From contig CAYZMM010000033.1 in NCBI GenBank assembly GCA_964479535.1, positions 3,373 to 67,372 of the forward strand: 64,000 bases of DNA, read 5' to 3'. Below, one piece after another: positions 34,410-43,445 of the stretch. A model generated the notes under the pieces. The model did not search any database. It had not been told where the DNA came from and saw only the letters and a program-made list of their open reading frames with translations. The stretch is from S015-6 sp964479535 (GTDB lineage Bacteria; Desulfobacterota; DSWW01). The position numbers and the translations under genes are program-made. Every line of letters begins with the position of its first letter. Position 1 is the stretch's first letter.

Positions 34410-36864
34410 GAAGCTCCCCGTGAGCCCGGCAGGAAACGGCCCGAGGATCGGGGTCTACGTCTGCCACTGCGGCCTGAACATCGACGGATCCCTCGATTGC
34501 GAGGACGTGGCGAAGTACGCCTCTTCCCTGGAAGACGTGGTGCTGGCCAAGGATTCGATGTACACCTGCTCCGATTCCGGGCAGGAGCAGATCAAGGCGG
34601 ACATCCGGGAGCACAACCTGAACCGGGTGGTCGTCGCCTCCTGCACGCCCAGGCTTCACGAGCCCACCTTTCGTGCAGCCTGCGTCGAGGCGGGTCTGAA
34701 CCCCTACCTGTTCGAGATGGCCAACATCCGGGAGCACTGCAGCTGGGTGCACCTGCACGACCGCGAGGGGGCCACCGAGAAGGCGAAGGACCTGGTCAAG
34801 ATGTCGGTGGCGCGGGCCCGTCTGCTCGAGCCGCAGATCGAAACCGAGGTTCCCATCACCCCCCAGGCGATGGTCGTGGGCGGGGGGGTGGCCGGCATCC
34901 AGGCGGCCCTGGACCTTGCGGATGCCGGGTACAAGGTCTACCTGGTCGAGAAGGAGGCGAGCATCGGCGGGCGCATGGCCCAGATCGACAAGACCTTCCC
35001 GACCATGGACTGCTCGATCTGCATCCTCGCGCCGAAGATGTCCGAGGTGGGCCGGCACCCGAACATCGAGCTGATGACCATGAGCGAAGTGGAATCGGTG
35101 GACGGGTACATCGGGAACTTCCAGGTCAAGGTGAGGAAGAAGCCCCGGTACGTGACCGACGACTGCACCTACTGCGGGGACTGTGTCAAGGACTGCCCCC
35201 AGCACATGCCGAACGAGTTCGACTGCGGGCTCTCCACGAGAAGGGCGATCTACTCCCCCTTCGCGCAGGCCGTGCCCTCCACCTATCTCATCGACATGGA
35301 CTCCTGCATGAACAAGCACGGCATCGTGGCTTGCGACCGCTGCTACCAGCTCTGCCAGCACAAGTGCATCGACTTCTCCCAGAAGGAGGAGATCCTGGAC
35401 CTGAAGGTGGGCACGATCATCGTGTGCACCGGTAGCGACGTGTACGATCCCACATCCCTGACGGAACTCGGGTACCACCGATTCCCGAACGTCATCACCG
35501 CCCTGGAGTTCGAGCGGCTGATCAATGCGGGCGGCCCGACGGGCGGGAACCTGATCCGACCCTCGGACAAGAAGATCCCGAAGACCGTCGCCTTTCTCCA
35601 GTGCATCGGTTCCCGTTCGAAGAGGTCGAACCCCTACTGCAGCAACATCTGCTGCATGAACACGATCAAGGACGCCCTGCTCATCCGGGAACACTGGCCC
35701 GACACGGAGATCTACGTCTTCTACATGGACATCCGGGCCTTCGGCAAGGGCTTCGAGGACCTGCTCATGCGGGCCCGCAGGGAGGGCGTGATCTTCATTC
35801 GCGGCATCCCCGGCGAGATCCTGCAGGACGATCACACCCACAACTTGAAGCTCATCGGCGAGAACACGCTCCTGAGCAAGCTCTACGAGTACGAAGTGGA
35901 CATGGTCATCCTGTCCACCGGGATCGAGCCGAGGAAGGATTCCGTGGTGGTCAAGCGGCTCCTGTCGCTCCCGTCCATGGCCGACGGCTTCTTCATGGAG
36001 GCCCATCCGAAGCTCCGGCCCGTGGACACACCGACGGGAGGCATCTTCCTGGCAGGGTGTGCCGAAGGCCCGAAGGACATCAAGGACAGCGTGACCCAGG
36101 CGAGCGCGGCCGCTTCGCGCGCAAACATCCTCATGTCGAAGGGGAAGGTGACCGTGGAGGCGATTACCTCCCGGATCGACCCGGACCTCTGCACGGGGTG
36201 CGGCCTGTGCGCGCGGGTCTGCCCCTACGGGGCGATTCAGGTGGACGAAGAGGCGAAGATCGCGACGGTGGTGGAGGCGGCCTGCGCCGGATGCGGGACC
36301 TGCGGCCCGGAGTGCAACTTCGGCGCCATCACGATGCGGCACTTCGAAGACCACCAGATCCTCTCGCAGATCGATGCCCTGGCGGAACTGGAGGCGGACG
36401 GAAAGATTCTGGCCTTCTGCTGCAACTGGTGTTCCTACGCGGGCGCGGACTTCTCCGGGGTGAGCCGAATCCAGTACCCGACCGAGGTCCGGATCGTGCG
36501 GACCATGTGCTCGGGCAGGGTGGACCGGAAGTTCATCGAGTATGCCTTTGCCAAGGGGATCGCGGCGGTGCTCGTATCCGGATGCCACATCGGGGACTGC
36601 CACTACATCAATGCGAATCACCAGACCGAGAAGCGGGTCCAGCGCATGTGGCGGAAGATGGCGAGGCTCGGCCTGAACAAGGACCGCCTCCGGCTCGCGT
36701 GGATCAGTGCGGCCGAAGGGGTCAAGTTCTCCAAGGAGATCCAGGCCCTGAAGGAAATCGTGGAGCAGGTCACGCCGGAGGAGATCGAAAAGGGAATCGA
36801 GGCCTTTGCCCCGAAGGAACCGAAGGGAGAGCGTTCCGATGAAGAAGCCCGACCTGTTCAATGA
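34375..36864 (+). CDS. hdrA: HdrA-MvhD fusion, flavin and Fe-S electron hub
   Basis: 829 residues, longer than the usual 650 because an MvhD-type domain is fused at the C-terminus. N-terminal VCHCGLNIDG region; FAD site VGGGVAGIQAALDLADAG; Fe-S segments MDCSICILAPKM, CTYCGDCVKDCP and a Cys-rich CDRCYQLCQHKC; two ferredoxin motifs CTGCGLCARVCP and CAGCGTCGPEC; MvhD part with FCCNWCSYAGAD, MCSGRVD and GCHIGDCHYINANH. HdrA is the flavin-based electron-bifurcating subunit in methanogens and sulfate reducers. No in-frame UGA interrupts it. The partner of the MvhD domain here is not a visible hydrogenase; KorDABC is the adjacent ferredoxin source. Confidence 0.95.
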   Translation: MAKKAKADKQLEKLPVSPAGNGPRIGVYVCHCGLNIDGSLDCEDVAKYASSLEDVVLAKDSMYTCSDSGQEQIKADIREHNLNRVVVASCTPRLHEPTFRAACVEAGLNPYLFEMANIREHCSWVHLHDREGATEKAKDLVKMSVARARLLEPQIETEVPITPQAMVVGGGVAGIQAALDLADAGYKVYLVEKEASIGGRMAQIDKTFPTMDCSICILAPKMSEVGRHPNIELMTMSEVESVDGYIGNFQVKVRKKPRYVTDDCTYCGDCVKDCPQHMPNEFDCGLSTRRAIYSPFAQAVPSTYLIDMDSCMNKHGIVACDRCYQLCQHKCIDFSQKEEILDLKVGTIIVCTGSDVYDPTSLTELGYHRFPNVITALEFERLINAGGPTGGNLIRPSDKKIPKTVAFLQCIGSRSKRSNPYCSNICCMNTIKDALLIREHWPDTEIYVFYMDIRAFGKGFEDLLMRARREGVIFIRGIPGEILQDDHTHNLKLIGENTLLSKLYEYEVDMVILSTGIEPRKDSVVVKRLLSLPSMADGFFMEAHPKLRPVDTPTGGIFLAGCAEGPKDIKDSVTQASAAASRANILMSKGKVTVEAITSRIDPDLCTGCGLCARVCPYGAIQVDEEAKIATVVEAACAGCGTCGPECNFGAITMRHFEDHQILSQIDALAELEADGKILAFCCNWCSYAGADFSGVSRIQYPTEVRIVRTMCSGRVDRKFIEYAFAKGIAAVLVSGCHIGDCHYINANHQTEKRVQRMWRKMARLGLNKDRLRLAWISAAEGVKFSKEIQALKEIVEQVTPEEIEKGIEAFAPKEPKGERSDEEARPVQ

Positions 36865-37291
36865 GGAGCTCCTCTACGAGTGCTACCAGTGCGCCCGTTG
36901 CACGGGGAGCTGTCCGGCGGCGTTTGCCGTGGAAGGGTTCAACCCCAGGAACATCCTTCTCACATACCTCCGCCTCGGCGTGGAGGCCGTGATCACGGAG
37001 GAGAAGCTCTGGTGCTGCACCACCTGCCACGTTTGTGAAGACAGGTGCCCGCAGCTGATCGATGTGGCGGACCTGCTCTGCTCCCTGATGAACGAGGCGG
37101 CCAAGAAGGGGCACGTTCCGGAAAAGGTCCGGTCCAGCGCGGAGACGGTGCTCCACACCGGAAGGGCGATCCTGGTTTCCAGGCGGGTGGAGGGGATTCG
37201 TGAGCGGCTCGGCCTGAAGCCCCTGCCGGAGCTGCCGGTGGAAGAAGTGGAGGGAATCTTGGAGAAGACCGGGCTCGCCAGCCTGATATAG
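36839..37291 (+). CDS. hdrC: Heterodisulfide reductase subunit C
   Basis: 150-residue Fe-S subunit with CYQCARCTGSCP and CCTTCHVCEDRCP binding two [4Fe-4S] clusters. It passes electrons from HdrA to HdrB. AAGGGAG precedes ATG 36839; the gene overlaps hdrA by 26 bases. Confidence 0.93.
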   Translation: MKKPDLFNEELLYECYQCARCTGSCPAAFAVEGFNPRNILLTYLRLGVEAVITEEKLWCCTTCHVCEDRCPQLIDVADLLCSLMNEAAKKGHVPEKVRSSAETVLHTGRAILVSRRVEGIRERLGLKPLPELPVEEVEGILEKTGLASLI

Positions 37292-37300
37292 GATGAACCG

Positions 37301-38182
37301 ATGCGATATGCCTTCTTTCTAGGATGCGTCATGCCGGTGAAGTATCCCGGTTTCGAGAGCGCGACCCGGATGGTTGCCGAGGCCCTCGGAGTCGAGTTGG
37401 TGGACATGCCGTTCAGTTGCTGTTCGGCGCCCACACTCCTGAAGCTCGTGCAGTACGAAAGCTGGCTGGCCCTGGCCGCCAGAAACCTGGCCCTGGCGGA
37501 ACAGGAGGGCCTGCCGATCCTCACGGTCTGCAACGGGTGCACGAACACCCTGAAAGAGGCGAGGCAGGTCCTGCGGAACGACCCGGTACAGAAGAAGAAG
37601 GTGAACGAGGTCCTGAAGCCCTGGGGCAGGGAAGTCACGGCCGAAGGCGAGGTCAAGCACATTCTGGACGTGCTTCGGGACGACGTGGGGCTCGACGCGA
37701 TCCGGCGGAGAACCGAGAAGAAGCTTCCCTTTCGCATCGGATGTCACTATGGGTGTCACTTCTTCCGGCCGCCCCGGATCATGTACCCGGAGCGACTCTC
37801 CGAGAGCAAGCACTTCCTGCCCACCCAGATGGACGATGTCCTCGGTGCCGCGGGCGTGACCCCGGTCCAGTACAACCGGAGGCTTCTCTGCTGCGGTTCC
37901 GGGCTCGGGACCAAGGTGGACCTGGATGCGGCCAACCAGATCACGCGGGAGAAGCTCAGCCACATGGCCGACAAGGACGTGCAGGCGATCTGTGTGGGTT
38001 GCCCCTCCTGCTTCGAGCAGTTCGACCGGGCCCAGGTGCTCCTGAATCGGAAGGAGAACTGCACGTTCGCCATGCCCGTCCTGTACATCTCGCAGCTGCT
38101 CGGCCTCGCCTTCGGCGTTCCGGAGGAGAAGCTCGGGTTCGATCTGCACCGAACCAAGGTGACGCCGTTGCTCGAGGGCTAG
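37301..38182 (+). CDS. hdrB: Heterodisulfide reductase subunit B
   Basis: 293-residue subunit with two CCG-type cysteine domains. The first set is MPFSCCSAPTL with upstream Cys9 and NGC downstream; the second is IGCHYGC...LLCCGSGLG and VGCPSC. In methanogens this subunit bears the noncubane cluster pair reducing CoM-S-S-CoB; in sulfate reducers its disulfide substrate is not certain. Ser replaces Gly after the first Cys pair. Last gene of the korDABC-hdrACB operon. Confidence 0.93.
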   Translation: MRYAFFLGCVMPVKYPGFESATRMVAEALGVELVDMPFSCCSAPTLLKLVQYESWLALAARNLALAEQEGLPILTVCNGCTNTLKEARQVLRNDPVQKKKVNEVLKPWGREVTAEGEVKHILDVLRDDVGLDAIRRRTEKKLPFRIGCHYGCHFFRPPRIMYPERLSESKHFLPTQMDDVLGAAGVTPVQYNRRLLCCGSGLGTKVDLDAANQITREKLSHMADKDVQAICVGCPSCFEQFDRAQVLLNRKENCTFAMPVLYISQLLGLAFGVPEEKLGFDLHRTKVTPLLEG

Positions 38183-38239
38183 CGAATCGAACGGAGGCCT
38201 CTATCCGCTCCTTGCCACAGCCTCTTTGCACTTCCTTTC

Positions 38240-38485
38240 ATGTCTGAATGCAGCCACAAGATCTTGACCCTGCTGAAGCAACGGGAGGACAGGGTCCGAT
38301 GCCGGGCGTGCCATCTGGTGATCTCCGCGAGGGAACTGGAGGGCGGCCACTGCCCGGAGTGCTACGAAGAGCGCGGGGAGAGATGCTGCGACTTCGAGGC
38401 GGTCGCTGCCGGTGAGGAGGAAGAGACCCGCTACCGGTGCGAGCAGTGCGGTGCCCTGATCGAGTGGAAGGGCAAGGGGTTTTGA
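38240..38485 (+). CDS. Small zinc-ribbon protein
   Basis: 81 residues, 11% cysteine, with three CxxC knuckles (CRAC, CPEC, CEQC) plus single Cys residues. It looks like two zinc ribbons separated by an acidic stretch. No strong ribosome-binding site is visible. It sits between hdrB and the methyltransferase; function unknown, possibly a regulator or assembly factor (inference). Confidence 0.6.
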   Translation: MSECSHKILTLLKQREDRVRCRACHLVISARELEGGHCPECYEERGERCCDFEAVAAGEEEETRYRCEQCGALIEWKGKGF

Positions 38486-38510
38486 TGGGAAGCGATGGAT
38501 GGTGTAGTAT
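38482..38510 (+). promoter_or_regulatory. Sigma-70 type promoter for mttB
   Basis: TTGATG (38482-38487), 17-base spacer, TAGTAT (38505-38510), about 45 bases before the mttB-like start, suggesting that the methyltransferase pair can be transcribed separately from kor-hdr. Confidence 0.5.
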
Positions 38511-38555
38511 AGTGTATTTATGTTTCGGTCTGAACAGGAAAGGAGTGGTAGAACG

Positions 38556-40013
38556 ATGTTTAAAAGAGGCAAGTTGGGTGGCCTGGACGGTGGACAGTAT
38601 CGTCCCCTCACGGATTCCGATATCCGCTCCATGCACGAGGCGATTGTCCGGATCCTTTCCGAAATCGGGATCAAGGTGGCGAACCGGAAGGGCTTCGAGC
38701 TCTTCAAGCAGAAGGGCCTCAGGACGGACGACGAGAAGCAGCTGGTTTACATTCCGGAGGGTTTCCTCGAGGACTGCATCGATGCGCCGCCCTCGGAACT
38801 GGTTCTGTACGGCCGCGGCAACCCGGACAACAACATCATCGTAGGCGGGAAGAGGGTCCACTTCGGCAGCGGCGGGACCGCGCTGAACGTCCTGGATCTG
38901 GAGACCGGCAAGAAGCGTCTTTCGACGCTGGAAGACGTGCAGAAGGTCTCGAAACTGCTCGATTACCTGGACAACGCCCATTTCCAGGTGATTCCGGTCT
39001 ACCCGAACGATCTGCCCACCGAGAAGGTGGACATCAACCGCTTCTTCGCCGCCGTCAACAACACGAACAAGCACGTGCAGGGCGGTGTCTACACGGTGGA
39101 GGGAACCCGACAGGTGGTCGAGATGTGTTCCATGATCGCAGGCAGTCTCGAAAAGCTGCAGAAGGAGCCCTTCATCTCCTTCATCACCTGCGTGATCAGC
39201 CCTCTGGAAATCGACCAGACCTACGGGGACCTTCTGATGACCTGTGCGGAGTCCGGCCTTCCCGTGTCGATCCCTGCCGAGCCTCTCACGGGCGCTACGG
39301 GACCGGTCACCATCGCGGGGAACGTGGCGAACCTCTGCGCCGAGACCCTGGCCGGCGTCTGCCTCGCCCAGCTCGTGAACCGGGGTACGCCCGTGTTGAT
39401 GGCCTGCACCTCCACGTCCACGGATCTGAGAACCATGTCGTATGCATCCGGCTCTGTGGAAGAGGGCCTGATCAACGCCTGCGCCGCCCAGATGGCCCAG
39501 TTCTACGGCCTGCCCTACTACGGGACGGCGGGCCAGTCCGATTCCAAGATTCTGGACGCCCAGGCCGGATTCGAGGGGGCGATCACGAACCTGCTCGTCG
39601 GCATGGCGGGCGGCAACTTCATCCACGACGCCCTCGGCCTGCTTGAGTTCTGCATGACCGCCTCCTACGAGAAATACGTGATGGACAACGAGATCCTCGG
39701 GGAGGTGATGCGGGTCCTGAAGGGCGTGCGCGTCACGGAGGAGACCCTGGCCGTCGACGTGACGGCGGAAGTCGGTCCGGGCGGGAACTACATACAGGAG
39801 GACCACACCTTCGACCACATGCGCGACGAGCACTTCGTACCCACCGTTGCGGACCGGCAACCGAGGGAGAACTGGGAGGCATCCGGGAAGAAGGACACCT
39901 GGACCCGGTGCCACGAAATCGCCCTCGACGCCCTCGCGAATCACAAACCGATCCCTGTGGACGAGAAGATCGTAAAGGCCATACGGGACAAGTTTTCCGG
40001 TTTCGCCCAGTAA
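38556..40013 (+). CDS. MttB-family methyltransferase (non-pyrrolysine)
   Basis: 485 residues of the trimethylamine methyltransferase (MttB) superfamily; segments include FGSGGTALNVLDLETG, the TIM-barrel core SFITCVISPLEID and FIHDALGLLEFCMTASYEKYV. It moves a methyl group from a substrate to a corrinoid protein. The frame is continuous with no in-frame UAG, so it is the non-pyrrolysine type, whose characterised members use glycine betaine, proline betaine, carnitine or similar quaternary amines (established for the superfamily); the substrate here is unknown. AAGGAG precedes ATG 38556. Next gene is its corrinoid protein. Confidence 0.9.
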   Translation: MFKRGKLGGLDGGQYRPLTDSDIRSMHEAIVRILSEIGIKVANRKGFELFKQKGLRTDDEKQLVYIPEGFLEDCIDAPPSELVLYGRGNPDNNIIVGGKRVHFGSGGTALNVLDLETGKKRLSTLEDVQKVSKLLDYLDNAHFQVIPVYPNDLPTEKVDINRFFAAVNNTNKHVQGGVYTVEGTRQVVEMCSMIAGSLEKLQKEPFISFITCVISPLEIDQTYGDLLMTCAESGLPVSIPAEPLTGATGPVTIAGNVANLCAETLAGVCLAQLVNRGTPVLMACTSTSTDLRTMSYASGSVEEGLINACAAQMAQFYGLPYYGTAGQSDSKILDAQAGFEGAITNLLVGMAGGNFIHDALGLLEFCMTASYEKYVMDNEILGEVMRVLKGVRVTEETLAVDVTAEVGPGGNYIQEDHTFDHMRDEHFVPTVADRQPRENWEASGKKDTWTRCHEIALDALANHKPIPVDEKIVKAIRDKFSGFAQ

Positions 40014-40052
40014 GGGCAGGGCGTACTTCCACCACGAAGGAGGATGGAAAGA

Positions 40053-40685
40053 ATGGCAGAGCTGAACGATATTGTTGAAGCGGTCTTGCAGGGGAAGCTG
40101 AAGCAGATCGGGGAAGTCGTCCAGGCCGTGCTGGACGGTGGCGCGGACCCGGAGAAGATCCTTTCGGACGGGCTCGTGAACGCAATGGACGTGGTGGCGG
40201 AAAAGTGGAAAGCGGGCGAAGTGTTCGTGCCCGAGGTGCTCCGGTCCGCCAAGACGATGCAGGCCGGAATGGATGTGGTGCGGCCTCATCTCGTAGAGGG
40301 GGAATCGAAGGCGAGGGCGACCTTCGCCATCGGCACGGTGAAAGGGGATCTCCACGACATCGGGAAGAACCTGGTGGCCATGATGCTCGAGAGCGTGGGC
40401 TACGAGGTGATCAACCTGGGCGTCGATCAGGAGCCGAGCGTCTTCGTGGAAGAGGTGAAGAAGGGGGTGTCCTGCCTCGGCATCTCGGCCCTGCTGACCA
40501 CGACCGTTCCCCAGATGAAGATCATCATCGACTCCCTCGAGGAGGCGGGCCTGCGGGACCAGTGCAAGGTCTGGGTGGGCGGTGCGCCCGTGACCCAGGA
40601 GTTCGCCGACGAGATCGGGGCCGACTACTATGCCGTGGACGCGGCCCACTGCATCGACCAGCTGAACGCCCTGTACGGCAAGTGA
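40053..40685 (+). CDS. Corrinoid (B12-binding) methyl-carrier protein
   Basis: 210 residues: N-terminal helical cap (about 1-85) and a Rossmann-like B12 domain with base-off His motif KGDLHDIGKNLV, then GVDQEP and the GGAPVT loop. It accepts the methyl group from MttB and hands it to a methyltransferase making methyl-tetrahydrofolate. AAGGAGG places the start at 40053 rather than 40044. It follows mttB by 39 bases. Confidence 0.93.
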   Translation: MAELNDIVEAVLQGKLKQIGEVVQAVLDGGADPEKILSDGLVNAMDVVAEKWKAGEVFVPEVLRSAKTMQAGMDVVRPHLVEGESKARATFAIGTVKGDLHDIGKNLVAMMLESVGYEVINLGVDQEPSVFVEEVKKGVSCLGISALLTTTVPQMKIIIDSLEEAGLRDQCKVWVGGAPVTQEFADEIGADYYAVDAAHCIDQLNALYGK

Positions 40686-40797
40686 TGCGTACTCTCTCTC
40701 TCCGCTGAAGCCCGCCCGGTCCTGCAGCGGAGGGTGCAGACGGCCTGTTTGAAACCGGCGGTTGAAGATCGCAGCGAGCTTCCGAAGGGGGCCGCCT

Positions 40798-41442
40798 TCA
40801 GGGGTCGGAGGCGGAGCCCGGCTCCTTGTTTCCCGATGCCTGATCCCGGTCTTCGGGAAGCTCCCTCTTTCGCATGACCCGGGCGGGATTGCCGCCCACG
40901 ATGCTGTAGGGCGGCACCGACCTCGCGACCACGGAGCCCGCGGCAATCACGCTTCCCTCGCCGATGGTCACGCCTTTCAGGATGGTGCAGTTCGCCGCCA
41001 CCCAGACGTTCCTCTCGATGGTGATCTTGGCGGGGATCTTCGGCTGCTCCTTCATCAGGATGTTCGGATCGCCGATCTCGTGGTCTTCCGAAATGACGGC
41101 ACAGCCGTATGCGATGCCGCTGTCGTCCATGATTTCGAAGCCGCCGGCGCCGTTGATGAAGACATTGTCATTGATCGATACCCGCCGGCCGATCGAGATG
41201 TTCTCGGGAAAGAAGAAGCAGGTGCCTGCCCGGATCCAGATCGACTCGACCTTCTTGCAGAAGATCTTCAATTCCAGGTACCGAAGGAGTTCCCCGATCG
41301 GCGACGGGATGAACCGCACGCAGTCATAAAGGAAGATGTGAAGCATGCTCTTGATCGAATACCAGTAACTGTAGCCCCGGTATTTCCGCTTCCGCATCAT
41401 GTTCTTCAGTTCTTCGATCAGCATTCGGATCCACCCGCCCAT
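40798..41442 (-). CDS. Hexapeptide-repeat acyltransferase
   Basis: 214 residues with a left-handed beta-helix of LbH repeats (about 80-190: ISIGRRVSINDNVFI, IAYGCAVISEDHEIG, TIGEGSVIAAGSVVARSVPP, GNPARVMRK). WbbJ/VatB-like enzymes O-acetylate sugars or other acceptors. ATG 41424 is an alternative start. First member, at the left edge, of the lipid-type cluster that follows; role there inferred from position only. Confidence 0.85.
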   Translation of the reverse strand: MGGWIRMLIEELKNMMRKRKYRGYSYWYSIKSMLHIFLYDCVRFIPSPIGELLRYLELKIFCKKVESIWIRAGTCFFFPENISIGRRVSINDNVFINGAGGFEIMDDSGIAYGCAVISEDHEIGDPNILMKEQPKIPAKITIERNVWVAANCTILKGVTIGEGSVIAAGSVVARSVPPYSIVGGNPARVMRKRELPEDRDQASGNKEPGSASDP

Positions 41443-41535
41443 TCACAAATGGTTGACCCACAAAACTATACGATGGTAGGCCGGGTTGCAAGGCAGTTCG
41501 GCGGTCCTTTCCTCATGTGTCGGGAAGAAGCAGCG

Positions 41536-42879
41536 TCAAGCCGGCCTGCACACGGCTTCGAGGCGGGAGACGAAGGAGTCGGCAATCGATTGTGCGGTCT
41601 TTTCGCTGAGGAGCGGTTCCGTGTAGGAGAGCGAGCAGAAGAGCCGTCCATGAAGTGTTGCGGTGCACAGGAAGACCGAGTAGAGGCCCGACGGATGGGG
41701 GGAGCCAAAATAGATCTCCTTGAGCCGAAGAGGCCCGTATTTCTCCGACAGATCGAGAACGCCCAGATTCGAGAGGCAGGGTCCTCCGGCGAACCGATGT
41801 CGGACATCCGAATCTGCCAGGTTGCCCTCCATCATGGAACGGAGCAATCTCTTGTGAAACTCTTTCGGCATGAAGCCTCTCTTCCGCCCCACTCCAACCC
41901 GCTTCGCAAGCTCCTGGTCGCAATTCCGAGCCAGGTCCCAGAACGACATCTCCTTGCTCAGGGTGAGTGCTGCCTGCTCCATCATGATGAAGCAGCCGAA
42001 ATGCTCCCTGGTCACCTCCGGCTCGCAGTACCCGCGCAAGTCGAGGGCGAAGCGGAAGGAAACACGGGTTGCCGGGCCCGTCTTTCGGAGTGCCGCCAGC
42101 AGGAGCGCCGCCATCAAGGCATTGCTCACGGTGGTACGTTCCTGCCTGCAGCGATCCTTCAGACGCAGCATGTCCCTTTCATGGATTTGAAAGAACAGGT
42201 TCCGGGGCCTCCTCTCGTTCAGCGGCGTGTACGTCTCGAAATCCCACGGGGTCTGACTCGGTTGAGGAGAGGGGCTCCGGGGCGCACCGGGAGCGGGCTT
42301 GGAGGACACGGAAACCTCCGGTATCATGGATTCGGCAGCCGGAAGCAACGGCAGAGGCGTCGGATCGGTGGGCGCGTCCGCGCCCCCGGCGATCCGGCTG
42401 CAGTGAAGCAAGAGATCATGTGCAAAATGCGCTGTTGACGATCCATCCGAGAGGGAGTGGTGAAAAAGGTTGATGAGTTCCATGCAGCCAGAATGATCTT
42501 CGGAGTGGAGGAAGACCGTTCGCCAGAGGCCGGGAGAGTCCGAATCAAAATCTCGAGTGAATTCATCCTCGATCGTTCTCTGCCATTGAAGATCGTCCAC
42601 CCGGTTCCGAACACGTAAAGGAACATCCTGTCCTTCTTCATCAAATCCACCTTCGTCAGCCTTCGCCACTCGAAATCGATCGTAGCGATCACCCTCGACG
42701 AAACGTGCCCGAAGCAGGGGATGCCGTCTCTGGAGCCGGCACAAAGCCTTTCGGACCATCTCCGGGGTCAAGGCTCCTTCGATTCGCACTACCTGGAAGA
42801 GCATACCGGAACATCTGTATTGATCATGATAGATCTTCTGGATGGTTGACCAGTAACCAAGTCTTTCCATGTCCGACAT
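41536..42879 (-). CDS. Condensation-domain (PapA5/AATase-like) acyltransferase
   Basis: 447 residues from the chosen ATG. The catalytic motif HHSLSDG matches HHxxxDG of NRPS condensation domains and PapA-type acyltransferases; the second half contains the usual RTTVSNALMAALLLAAL, FRFALDLRGY and SNLGVLDL blocks. Such enzymes esterify acyl groups from an acyl-ACP or CoA onto an alcohol or amine. The start is uncertain: ATG 42879 or 42870, or GTG 42963 without a clear ribosome-binding site. Divergent from the ACP-SDR-ligase operon, so it shares a control region with it. Confidence 0.82.
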   Translation of the reverse strand: MSDMERLGYWSTIQKIYHDQYRCSGMLFQVVRIEGALTPEMVRKALCRLQRRHPLLRARFVEGDRYDRFRVAKADEGGFDEEGQDVPLRVRNRVDDLQWQRTIEDEFTRDFDSDSPGLWRTVFLHSEDHSGCMELINLFHHSLSDGSSTAHFAHDLLLHCSRIAGGADAPTDPTPLPLLPAAESMIPEVSVSSKPAPGAPRSPSPQPSQTPWDFETYTPLNERRPRNLFFQIHERDMLRLKDRCRQERTTVSNALMAALLLAALRKTGPATRVSFRFALDLRGYCEPEVTREHFGCFIMMEQAALTLSKEMSFWDLARNCDQELAKRVGVGRKRGFMPKEFHKRLLRSMMEGNLADSDVRHRFAGGPCLSNLGVLDLSEKYGPLRLKEIYFGSPHPSGLYSVFLCTATLHGRLFCSLSYTEPLLSEKTAQSIADSFVSRLEAVCRPA

Positions 42880-43011
42880 GTTCGATGGTTCCAAAGCTGC
42901 TTGTACGTTTACCGGGGAGCCGGAGACGGGCCTAAGGCGCGGCTCGACCGTGATTCCGCACACAGTGTAATACGAACCCTCACGACCGACAAGGTGAAGT
43001 CGGGTGTCAAG

Positions 43012-43039
43012 TTGACAGTGCTGCTAACCGATTGATAAA
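43012..43039 (+). promoter_or_regulatory. Candidate promoter for the ACP operon
   Basis: Consensus TTGACA (43012-43017), 16-base spacer, GATAAA (43034-43039), 55 bases before the ACP start in the divergent region. Confidence 0.45.
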
Positions 43040-43094
43040 GTTGCCTTTTGAGTGTTTCCGTGACGTGCAAGGGTACCCGTTGCTGGAGGAGAGC

Positions 43095-43388
43095 ATGCAG
43101 AGGGAAAGGATCGAAGAGGTCATCATCAATGCATTCAATGAGTACCTGGAGACGGAGGACATGGAGTACGACGTCGGGCCGGATACCGTACTGTTCGGAG
43201 ACGAATCGGCCTTCGACTCCATGGCCATCGTGAATGTGGTCATCGACATCGAGTCGTATTTCCAGGACGAGGGTTACAACGTTTCCCTCACTTCCGAGAG
43301 GGCCATGTCGCGGAAGAGCAGCCCGTTTCGTACCGTTACCACGCTGACGGACTTCATCGTCGAACTGATCGAAGACGGTTCCGAATAG
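43095..43388 (+). CDS. Acyl-carrier-protein-like protein
   Basis: 97 residues, acidic and helical. The phosphopantetheine site appears as ESAFDSMAIVNV (DSM in place of DSL). Strong GGAGGAG five bases from the ATG. It heads the operon ACP-SDR-AMP ligase and is the likely carrier of the intermediate. Slightly longer than fatty-acid ACP and divergent from it. Confidence 0.8.
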   Translation: MQRERIEEVIINAFNEYLETEDMEYDVGPDTVLFGDESAFDSMAIVNVVIDIESYFQDEGYNVSLTSERAMSRKSSPFRTVTTLTDFIVELIEDGSE

Positions 43389-43445
43389 CGTCGAGACGTC
43401 GCTCTCGCATGTCCTTTTCAACCACCACCCGAAGGAAGCCGTGCC

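Noticed and set aside
34342..36861. Long reverse-strand frame opposite hdrA
   Set aside because: Mirrors hdrA codon structure, no domain, no ribosome-binding site; hdrA is certain.
34375..36864. Selenocysteine form of HdrA
   Set aside because: All expected cluster positions are Cys and no UGA interrupts the frame.
38556..40013. Pyrrolysine-type MttB
   Set aside because: No in-frame UAG in the whole frame and no pyl genes in the window.
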